Source: Clostridia bacterium
GTDB taxonomy: Bacteria > Bacillota > Clostridia > Lutisporales > Lutisporaceae
DNA length: 6,757 nucleotides
Direction of reading: 5' to 3'
NCBI GenBank assembly: GCA_029256365.1
Contig: JAQSYB010000110.1
Span: 1-6,757 of the forward strand
Program-made: the position numbers and the translations under genes
In this document: piece after piece, positions 1 to 4,990 of the stretch
How positions within the stretch are numbered: the first letter of the stretch is position 1
Layout of the letters: every line of letters begins with the position of its first letter
Notes under the pieces: model-generated
Databases searched by the model: none
What the model was told of the DNA's origin: nothing
What the model saw: the letters and a program-made list of their open reading frames with translations, nothing else

Positions 1-14
1 AATCAATGTTAGCA

Positions 15-43
15 TTGCACTTATCTACTAACTATAATATAAT
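15..43 (+). promoter_or_regulatory. Sigma-A promoter of ychF
   Basis: A TTGCAC -35 box (15-20) is followed by a 17-bp spacer and a perfect TATAAT -10 box (38-43). A second overlapping TATAAT at 33-38 has no good -35 at the right distance. Transcription would start near 50, giving a leader of about 70 nt before the ychF start codon. No structured leader or operator was seen between 50 and 105. This is a pattern match only. Confidence 0.72.
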
Positions 44-120
44 TTTACATTGTGGTAATATTAATTTTTGATAGATGAAACGGACAAAAGAATATTTTTT
101 AAATAGAAAGGACAAATGAA

Positions 121-1218
121 ATGAAACTTGGAATCGTAGGCCTACCAAATGTAGGAAAGAGTACACTTTTTAACGCTATTACTCAGGCTGGAGCAGAATC
201 AGCCAACTATCCATTTTGCACCATAGAGCCAAACGTAGGAGTAGTTGCTGTACCTGATGAAAGATTGGATAAACTGGCAGAGATATACACGTCGAAAAAA
301 ATAGTCCCTACTGCTATAGAATTTTATGATATAGCTGGACTTGTAAAAGGTGCCAGCAAGGGAGAAGGTCTTGGCAATAAGTTCCTTTCGCATATCCGCG
401 AAGTTGAAGCGATTGTACATGTAGTGAGGTGCTTTGAAAACGGTGACGTCGTTCACGTAGAAGGAAGCGTTGACCCTCTTAGAGATATCGAAACAATAAA
501 TTTAGAGCTTATGCTCTCTGATATCGAAATGCTGGATAGAAGATTACAAAGATCACAAAAGGCTGCAAAGGGTGACAAAACCTTGGCCGCAGAGGTTGAA
601 TTGATACAAGAGGCTTTGGCAGTACTGGAAGCAGGCAAATCTGTAAGAACACTAGACCTTAACAATGAGCAGAACGAGCTTGTTAAGTCCTTTAATCTTC
701 TCAGCGGAAAACCAATTATATATGTAGCCAATGTATCAGAAGAAGATTTGGTAAACGACGGAAAAACAAACCCCCATGTTGCAAAGGTAAGAGAATTTGC
801 TTCTACAGAGGATGCTGAGGTAATTGTAGTTAGCGCTCAGATAGAGGAAGAAATTTCACAGCTGGATCCTGAGGAAAGAAAGGGCTTCCTAAACGATTTA
901 GGGCTTGATAAATCAGGACTTGATAAATTGGTACAAGCGAGCTATGCTTTGTTGGGTCTCATTAGCTTTTTGACTGCAGGGCCTATGGAGTCAAGAGCCT
1001 GGACCATAAAAGCAGGTACTCCTGCACCTCAAGCAGCCGGTAAAATTCACTCAGACATCGAAAGAGGCTTCATCAGAGCAGAAGTAATTGCCTTTGATGA
1101 CATCGTAGCCCATGGCGGAAACATGGCATCTGCTAAGGAAAAGGGTCTTGTAAGAGTTGAAGGAAAAGAATACATCATGAAAGATGGAGATGTGGTTCAC
1201 TTCAGATTTAATGTTTAG
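121..1218 (+). CDS. ychF: Redox-regulated P-loop NTPase YchF (Obg/OLA1 family)
   Basis: Universal ribosome-associated P-loop NTPase of the TRAFAC/Obg superfamily. YchF proteins prefer ATP to GTP, bind ribosomes and have been linked to stress and redox control. The 365-residue length is typical. The Walker A/G1 motif GLPNVGKST is at residues 7-15, the NYPFCTIEPNVG segment at 29-40 includes a Cys (C33) matching the redox-sensitive Cys of E. coli YchF, and the G3 motif DIAGL starts at D70. The usual NKxD G4 motif is replaced by NVSE (204-207), the substitution that distinguishes YchF from true GTPases. A helical coiled-coil insert covers about 125-200 and a TGS domain about 281-364. The start follows AAAGGA with a normal spacing of about 8 nt. 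It is the only plus-strand gene here, has its own promoter, and ends 12 nt before a strong hairpin. No damage or odd residue was seen. Confidence 0.97.
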   Translation: MKLGIVGLPNVGKSTLFNAITQAGAESANYPFCTIEPNVGVVAVPDERLDKLAEIYTSKKIVPTAIEFYDIAGLVKGASKGEGLGNKFLSHIREVEAIVHVVRCFENGDVVHVEGSVDPLRDIETINLELMLSDIEMLDRRLQRSQKAAKGDKTLAAEVELIQEALAVLEAGKSVRTLDLNNEQNELVKSFNLLSGKPIIYVANVSEEDLVNDGKTNPHVAKVREFASTEDAEVIVVSAQIEEEISQLDPEERKGFLNDLGLDKSGLDKLVQASYALLGLISFLTAGPMESRAWTIKAGTPAPQAAGKIHSDIERGFIRAEVIAFDDIVAHGGNMASAKEKGLVRVEGKEYIMKDGDVVHFRFNV

Positions 1219-1230
1219 ATTATAATTGTC

Positions 1231-1269
1231 AAAGGGTATAGACCGGTCATAAATTGGTCTATACCCTTT
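1231..1269. terminator. Bidirectional terminator between ychF and the G2-domain gene
   Basis: AAAGGGTATAGACC (1231-1244) is the exact reverse complement of 1256-1269: a 14-bp perfect stem with an 11-nt loop. It starts 12 nt after the ychF stop and ends 3 nt before the stop codon of the convergent minus-strand gene, so it can serve both transcripts. The flanking T tracts are short (the stem itself ends in TTT or AAA), so termination may be less than complete. Confidence 0.8.
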
Positions 1270-1272
1270 ACT

Positions 1273-2028
1273 TTAACGAAATAAAACTAAAATCTGATTG
1301 GCCGATATCCTCTCAAGAACGAAATATCCCTTCTTTGCTATTGTAGCAATGCCCTCATCATTGGTCCAGCAATATCCATGCTCCTCACAGCTGCCATCAT
1401 CACGAATCAGCATTTGTCCAAGCAATCCAACAGCTACCCACTCTGGTCGATCGATACGTGGACTATACTTCATGTGGGGATCCCAGTTTGGGTTTAGCAC
1501 TGGCTGCACCTGTATCCATTCTGGACTGATTATATTTCCTTTTTTATCTGTTATAGCTGCAACCTTAACTTCTTCGTATTGCTTGCATCCCCATTCATCC
1601 CTAAGATATTTTCCTTGCCAGCTTAATTCAGCACTATTCCCTCTTATACAGGGTGCGGCGCTGCTTATACCTAATATGAAAGTATCTGAAGAAGTTGCTT
1701 TTCGAATTTTCTTTCCAGCAGCTGGGACTATAAAATAACCTGCATCAATAGCTTCTCCATCCGCAGTCTCAAACATCTCCGCATAATCGGCTCCCCCGCA
1801 AATATATGTGGTACCCTCAATTGCCATGTTAATAGTCGAGCTACTCAATTTGGCACCGATTCCTCGCAGCAAGCTAGAATTACCATTTCTGACAAACCAG
1901 GGGTTGGCTTCGTCGACATCTCCAAACCTGCCTATAACATGTGAATTTGTAAATCCGGCAGTATTTGTATTAAAGTCTTCTGAATGGGAGAACTGGTCTA
2001 TTTCTTGTACATTGCAACCATTTGTCAT
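1273..2028 (-). CDS. Peptidase G2 / intramolecular chaperone autoproteolytic domain protein, short stand-alone form
   Basis: 251 residues; about 78 to the C-terminus look like the Peptidase G2 (IMC autoproteolytic cleavage) domain, known at the C-terminus of the phi29 gp12 tail spike and of fibre-like proteins in Firmicutes. There it drives trimerisation and then cuts itself off. Recognisable segments are GADYAEMFE (79-87), KIRKATSSDTFILGI (107-121), PVLNPNWDP (176-184), RPEWVAVGLLGQMLIRDDG (194-212) and the C-terminal ILVLFR. The acidic residues of DYAE (D81, E84) are the likely catalytic pair by analogy with gp12; this is inference. Residues about 25-77 (HVIGRFGD, WFVRNGNSS) resemble the last head repeat usually found before the domain, but the long fibre or enzyme body is absent. 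There is no signal peptide or membrane segment. The ATG at 2028 was chosen over an upstream in-frame GTG at 2037 because AAGGAG lies 8 nt before it. It follows a small ORF by 18 nt and is probably cotranscribed with the transporter gene. Confidence 0.85.
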   Translation of the reverse strand: MTNGCNVQEIDQFSHSEDFNTNTAGFTNSHVIGRFGDVDEANPWFVRNGNSSLLRGIGAKLSSSTINMAIEGTTYICGGADYAEMFETADGEAIDAGYFIVPAAGKKIRKATSSDTFILGISSAAPCIRGNSAELSWQGKYLRDEWGCKQYEEVKVAAITDKKGNIISPEWIQVQPVLNPNWDPHMKYSPRIDRPEWVAVGLLGQMLIRDDGSCEEHGYCWTNDEGIATIAKKGYFVLERISANQILVLFR

Positions 2029-2036
2029 ATACAACA

Positions 2037-2042
2037 CTCCTT
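2037..2042 (-). promoter_or_regulatory. Ribosome binding site fixing the G2-protein start
   Basis: On the minus strand AAGGAG (2042-2037) is followed by 8 nt and then ATG at 2028. The longer frame starts with a GTG at 2037 that overlaps this Shine-Dalgarno and has no binding site of its own, so the three extra N-terminal residues are probably not made. Confidence 0.8.
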
Positions 2043-2046
2043 ACAT

Positions 2047-2133
2047 TTATTCTGCTTGCAATATATAGTATGCAGCATGTCCAAATGGTGCTAGTCGATA
2101 CTTATTATCTTTTTTAACGTCTGTGTTATCCAT
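2047..2133 (-). CDS. Unrecognised small protein, 28 codons
   Basis: A 28-codon frame between the transporter and the G2-domain gene, in the same direction. The product begins MDNTDVKKDNKYR, a polar lysine-rich stretch, and continues LAPFGHAAYYILQAE, a more hydrophobic aromatic stretch of about 15 residues that is too short and polar to be a clear membrane helix. I recognise no family. In favour of a gene: correct strand, 28 nt after the transporter stop, and a stop codon only 18 nt before the next start, the spacing of coupled cistrons. Against: no good Shine-Dalgarno before the ATG, so it would need reinitiation or a weak site. An in-frame GTG at 2151 would give 34 residues. The frame is also continuous with the transporter frame beyond its TAG stop, so it could be a relic or readthrough extension. 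Confidence 0.42.
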   Translation of the reverse strand: MDNTDVKKDNKYRLAPFGHAAYYILQAE

Positions 2134-2160
2134 CCCATTTCGTTTATACACCAAAACCTG

Positions 2161-3048
2161 CTATGTAGTAGATTCACCTTTCTTAGCAGCCTTGCTGGCA
2201 TTTTCTTTTTTGATATATACATACCAATACACTGCTCCCACAAAGATGCCTCCGCCAACTATATTCCCTAAAGTAACAGGCAAAAGATTCTTGATAAAGA
2301 AGCTGCCCCAATTGAGATTCCCAAGAATTTCAGGTGTTACACCCAAAGCCATTGCCGCATCCGCCCATGCCTTTGTGCCTTTTGCCATAATGCCTGCTGG
2401 TATATAGTACATATTCGCAACACTATGCTCAAACCCCGAGGTTATGAACAACCAAATTGGAAAGAAAATCGCCAAAAGCTTCCCCACAATATCCTTAGAG
2501 CCTGTTGCCATCCAAACAGCCAAGCACACCAGCCAATTACACATAATGCCCAAATAGAAAGCTTGCATAAAAGACAATCCAACCTTTGCAGTGGCAATCT
2601 TTATCGTAACTGCACCTAACATATTGGCTCCACTGTTAAACAAGCCGGATTGCGTCATCATATATGCCAAAAATACAGCACCAACAAGATTTCCCAGATA
2701 AACGATAATCCAATTCTTTAGCATAGCTGTCGCTGTTATCCGCTTATCCAATACACCGGCTATCATCATGGTATTGCCTGTAAAAAGTTCTCCGCCACAT
2801 ATGACAACAAGCATGAGTCCTGTGCCAAATATCGCACCAGCCAATGCTCTTCCAAGTCCGAAGGTCTCAGCTTTTGCAAGTAAATTAAATGCTGCCATGT
2901 TGGAGCCTTCTCCCGCAAAGCCAATAAAGACACCAGCAAGAATAGCAAGAATAAACATATTCCTTCTTGATAATTTGACCTTATTGATGCCTGCCTGTAT
3001 TGTTGCCTCTGCAATCTCCGCAGGAGTTAGAAAATTCCTGTTTTCCAT
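2161..3048 (-). CDS. Formate/nitrite transporter family channel (FocA/FdhC-like)
   Basis: Integral membrane protein of the FNT family: pentameric aquaporin-like channels for small monovalent anions such as formate, nitrite or hydrosulfide. Both family signatures are present in the 295-residue form: VICGGELFTG (82-91) and GIMCNWLVCLA (167-177). The central pore histidine lies in the motif SGFEHSVANMYYIPAGI (His at 208). Six hydrophobic segments lie near 30-50, 66-88, 110-134, 158-182, 190-206 and 255-280, and the lysine-rich tail is probably cytoplasmic. The EHSVANMYYIP block is closer to formate-type (FocA/FdhC) than to NirC members as I remember them, but the substrate cannot be settled by eye. 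The ATG at 3048 is preferred to the one at 3060 because GGAGG lies 5 nt before it, overlapping the upstream ATG, which has no site of its own. It is the first gene of a likely three-gene transcript. No pyruvate formate-lyase or formate dehydrogenase gene is in the window. Confidence 0.94.
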   Translation of the reverse strand: MENRNFLTPAEIAEATIQAGINKVKLSRRNMFILAILAGVFIGFAGEGSNMAAFNLLAKAETFGLGRALAGAIFGTGLMLVVICGGELFTGNTMMIAGVLDKRITATAMLKNWIIVYLGNLVGAVFLAYMMTQSGLFNSGANMLGAVTIKIATAKVGLSFMQAFYLGIMCNWLVCLAVWMATGSKDIVGKLLAIFFPIWLFITSGFEHSVANMYYIPAGIMAKGTKAWADAAMALGVTPEILGNLNWGSFFIKNLLPVTLGNIVGGGIFVGAVYWYVYIKKENASKAAKKGESTT

Positions 3049-3053
3049 TATGT

Positions 3054-3058
3054 CCTCC
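3054..3058 (-). promoter_or_regulatory. Ribosome binding site fixing the transporter start
   Basis: GGAGG (3058-3054) followed by ACATA and then ATG at 3048. The alternative ATG at 3060 shares bases with this site and is preceded by AACTTAGCGTTT, which has no Shine-Dalgarno. The true protein therefore probably begins MENRNFLTPAEIAEAT and is four residues shorter than the longest frame. Confidence 0.72.
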
Positions 3059-3131
3059 ATAAACGCTAAGTTAATCTGACTTATCTACTATATTATTCTA
3101 CATTTTTCCTGATTTCATGTTTCCCTAACAG

Positions 3132-3160
3132 ATTATAATATAATTCGATCTCTCTATCAA
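3132..3160 (-). promoter_or_regulatory. Sigma-A promoter of the transporter operon
   Basis: On the minus strand TTGATA (3160-3155) is separated by exactly 17 bp from a perfect TATAAT (3137-3132). Transcription would begin near 3125, leaving a leader of about 77 nt before ATG 3048. The -35 box overlaps a small inverted repeat (CAAGCT at 3158-3163, AGCTTG at 3170-3175), which could be an operator or chance. No FNR-type TTGAT-N4-ATCAA site was seen. Confidence 0.78.
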
Positions 3161-3182
3161 GCTATTAACAGCTTGCAAAGCA

Positions 3183-3218
3183 AAAGCAGATGAATTGGTT
3201 AAGCAATTCATCTGCTTT
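3183..3218 (-). terminator. Intrinsic terminator of the sigma/anti-sigma operon
   Basis: A perfect 15-bp stem (3183-3197 with 3204-3218) encloses a 6-nt loop. In the minus-strand transcript it starts 5 nt after the anti-sigma stop codon, and the descending arm ends in a T-rich TTTTGCTTT. It separates this operon from the transporter promoter just downstream. Confidence 0.82.
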
Positions 3219-3223
3219 GTGCT

Positions 3224-4180
3224 TTAAGGCTGATATTTCATTTCTATATCTAATGCCATTTTTATTAAGTTCTCTTTTGTTATTTCATCGGTGCGCCCTT
3301 CAAGGAGGACAAACTTACTATCTTCGCCTTTTTGAAACCAAAGAATTTGATGTCTCTTTCCGTTTCCATATTTCATATAGGAACCTTCTACACTGCCAAG
3401 CTTTACAGTTTCAGTAATTATGTTCGTCGAACCTACACTGCCATAGAATAGCTTATCAGGGGTATAGCTCTTAGCTTCATAGATCTTTAACTCTATACCA
3501 AAATGGCTTTTGCCATCCGTATCAACCGGTCCAATCACTAACTCAGTAGTCATTATATCAGTCTTCACTGTTTCTATTTCTTTGACATATAAATCTTGAT
3601 CAGATGCCAGTCCTTCCTTTCGTATATTGTCCTTATTATAAATAGGACGATATTTGATAGAGCCCACTAAAAACTGATACCCTTCTGGAATGGAGCTGCA
3701 TATTTTCAAGAAATCAGGTCTGTCCTTGAGCATTTCCTTAAATTTGTTTTCATATATGGTAGAAACCGGTGCTGTATATGCGGAAATTATCCCCTCCGGC
3801 TCAACCTTTGATCTTTTAAATACTGCGACAGACATACCGGGCTTTAGCTTTAACGTCCTTATATAATTGCCTATATCCCTATACTCACTTTCTATTTCAG
3901 TAACTCCATCTGCTGGTGTTTTTAAATCATATCTCCAAGCCATATCTCCACCATTGTCTTTATATGCAAAAATATTTCTTAAGAGCTGGGTCCCTGCAAA
4001 GGTCACTGATAGAGTGAGAAGCATCGCTATGAAAACAATAGCAGTCTTAGCAACCCATCTTCTATTATGATTTTTTCTATTTCTAGCTTGATTCATAATA
4101 TTATTTTTGAAATCTATATTTGGCAATTCAGTGCATTCATAATATCTCCTGATGTCATTTTCAATTTGAGAATTGTTCAT
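3224..4180 (-). CDS. Probable membrane anti-sigma factor with a DUF4367-like extracytoplasmic domain
   Basis: 318 residues with a short polar N-terminus (1-41, probably cytoplasmic), one membrane helix at about 43-64 (VAKTAIVFIAMLLTLSVTFAG) and about 250 residues outside the cell. This N-in, single-pass design and the 20-nt overlap with the preceding sigma gene are what identify it as the likely cognate anti-sigma factor. No HxxxCxxC zinc anti-sigma motif is present, so sigma binding would use a different short segment. The C-terminal part (about 155-316, including QILWFQKGEDSKFVLLEG and a final EITKENLIKMAL helix) resembles DUF4367/LolB-like sensor domains of clostridial anti-sigma factors; this is a by-eye match. 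The ATG at 4180 is chosen because AGGAGG sits 7 nt before it. Longer in-frame starts at 4186, 4198, 4207 and 4240 are worse: 4186 is only 1 nt from the same site. The signal sensed is unknown. Confidence 0.75.
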   Translation of the reverse strand: MNNSQIENDIRRYYECTELPNIDFKNNIMNQARNRKNHNRRWVAKTAIVFIAMLLTLSVTFAGTQLLRNIFAYKDNGGDMAWRYDLKTPADGVTEIESEYRDIGNYIRTLKLKPGMSVAVFKRSKVEPEGIISAYTAPVSTIYENKFKEMLKDRPDFLKICSSIPEGYQFLVGSIKYRPIYNKDNIRKEGLASDQDLYVKEIETVKTDIMTTELVIGPVDTDGKSHFGIELKIYEAKSYTPDKLFYGSVGSTNIITETVKLGSVEGSYMKYGNGKRHQILWFQKGEDSKFVLLEGRTDEITKENLIKMALDIEMKYQP

Positions 4181-4727
4181 ATTCATCCCTCCTACCATCA
4201 ACTTCATAGTATTTTCTGAGCTTCCTCTTTGCTCTTTCAAATTTCTTCCTAAGATTCTCAGGCTTATTGTTTAATATAAGACTTATTTCATCATAAGATC
4301 GCTCTTCCAAAATTCTTAAAAACAACAAACTCTTTTCTTTCAAGGACAATCCCGAAAGCGCCTTTTCCATATCACAGCTAAACTCATTTAGATATATGTT
4401 TTCATCCGATGTGCTGGGTTCCTTTATATCGAAAAATTCCAAACCAGGAATTATGCTAATAAGTTTTTTTCTTCTCATCACATTGATCGTATGATTATAA
4501 GCTATCTTATAAAGCCATGCCCCAAAGGATATTGAATTCTTATAGCTGCCGATGTTATTATATGCCTTCAGCAAAGCTTCTTGCGTAATATCCTCTGCCT
4601 CATGTAAATCCCCAATTATATGATAAACATATGTAAAAAGTGGTTTTTGAAATTTTTCAATTAATAGTTCATACTTTTCCATATCTCCCTTTTGAATCTG
4701 TCCTACAATTTCCTCAATAGCATCCAT
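4161..4727 (-). CDS. RNA polymerase ECF-type (sigma-70 family) sigma factor
   Basis: 188 residues, the size of an ECF sigma factor, which directs RNA polymerase to a small regulon when released from its anti-sigma. Region 2 spans about 21-88: the core-binding and -10 segment has AEDITQEALLKAYNNI (44-59) followed by GAWLYKIAYNHTINVMRRKK (69-88). Region 4 spans about 120-172, with LSLKEKSLLFLRILEERSYDEISLILN and a basic recognition helix LRKKFERAKRKLRK (159-172). A linker of about 30 residues separates the two, with no region 1 or 3, as expected. The start has AAGGAGG 7 nt upstream. The 3' end overlaps the anti-sigma gene by 20 nt, implying translational coupling and matched synthesis. The target promoter cannot be read off, and I see no clear AAC-type ECF promoter upstream that would prove autoregulation. 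Confidence 0.93.
   Translation of the reverse strand: MDAIEEIVGQIQKGDMEKYELLIEKFQKPLFTYVYHIIGDLHEAEDITQEALLKAYNNIGSYKNSISFGAWLYKIAYNHTINVMRRKKLISIIPGLEFFDIKEPSTSDENIYLNEFSCDMEKALSGLSLKEKSLLFLRILEERSYDEISLILNNKPENLRKKFERAKRKLRKYYEVDGRRDEYEQFSN
4188..4193 (-). promoter_or_regulatory. Ribosome binding site inside the sigma gene fixing the anti-sigma start
   Basis: AGGAGG (4193-4188) lies within the last codons of the sigma gene and 7 nt before ATG 4180. A closer ATG at 4186 is only 1 nt away and so is unlikely to be used. The site supports coupling between the two genes. Confidence 0.8.
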
Positions 4728-4834
4728 TCGTGCACCTCCTTGGTAGATTATTGACCATCATCAATTCAAGACCAAATTTATCATTCGCGAATAAATATAT
4801 TTGTCTAATCTTTACTTATATAACAATTAAAAAA

Positions 4835-4854
4835 TAGGAAATGTGACATTCCTA
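4835..4854. promoter_or_regulatory. Interrupted palindrome in the sigma operon leader, possible operator
   Basis: TAGGAAATGTGACATTCCTA contains two nested symmetries: outer TAGGAA/TTCCTA and inner AATGT-G-ACATT, offset by one base. Relative to the proposed start near 4861 it covers about +8 to +27, a position where a repressor could block transcription. It is not a good RNA hairpin because the continuous pairing leaves a one-base loop. The regulator is unknown. Confidence 0.35.
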
Positions 4855-4867
4855 CACTTATCTTAAA

Positions 4868-4876
4868 ATTATATCA
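4868..4876 (-). promoter_or_regulatory. Extended -10 promoter of the sigma/anti-sigma operon
   Basis: On the minus strand TGATATAAT (4876-4868) is a consensus extended -10 element (TGnTATAAT). There is no good -35 at 17 bp; the nearest candidate, TTGTAA, would need a 20-bp spacer. An extended -10 can work without a -35, so basal transcription by the housekeeping sigma is plausible. The leader to ATG 4727 would be about 135 nt. Confidence 0.55.
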
Positions 4877-4933
4877 CACAAATTACCTTTATTTTACAAT
4901 ACAAGCAAGTGCTTTGCTTATCTATAAAAATAA

Positions 4934-4974
4934 AAACAGCCCCCATACATTTTTGATATGTACAGGAGCTGTTT
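4934..4974 (-). terminator. Intrinsic terminator of proS
   Basis: In the minus-strand RNA, bases 4974-4958 pair with 4950-4934 over 17 contiguous base pairs, including three G-U wobbles, around a 7-nt loop (ATCAAAA). The stem is followed by a T-rich tail (TTATTTTTATAG). It begins 16 nt after the proS stop. Read on the plus strand the wobbles become mismatches, so it is directional. Confidence 0.88.
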
Positions 4975-4990
4975 GCTTATATCAGAAGCA

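Noticed and set aside
19..30. ACTTATCTACTA shared with 3079-3090, considered as a common regulatory site of ychF and the transporter
   Set aside because: A 12-base match is expected a few times by chance in this much AT-rich sequence on two strands. It falls in a promoter spacer in one place and, on the opposite strand relative to the gene, in a leader in the other.
68..96. A second ychF promoter with TTGATA at 68-73
   Set aside because: At a 17-bp spacing the -10 position reads AATATT, a poor match, while the upstream TTGCAC/TATAAT pair is far better.
1298..1738. A 146-codon open frame antisense to the G2-domain gene
   Set aside because: It lies entirely opposite a gene with clear family motifs, has Cys/Ser/Pro-rich composition typical of a shadow frame, and has no promoter of its own. 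The same applies to the other antisense frames opposite ychF, the transporter, the anti-sigma gene and proS.
4903..4919. Small hairpin AAGCAA-GTGCT-TTGCTT between the proS terminator and the sigma promoter
   Set aside because: Six base pairs with no T tract. It is too weak to call a terminator when a much stronger one lies 15 bp away, and no role can be supported.
4728..4990. A possible leader peptide or small RNA gene in the longest gene-free stretch
   Set aside because: The longest minus-strand frame with an ATG is about 14 codons (starting near 4847) with its start jammed against any Shine-Dalgarno. No further paired structure was found beyond the terminator and the palindrome already listed.
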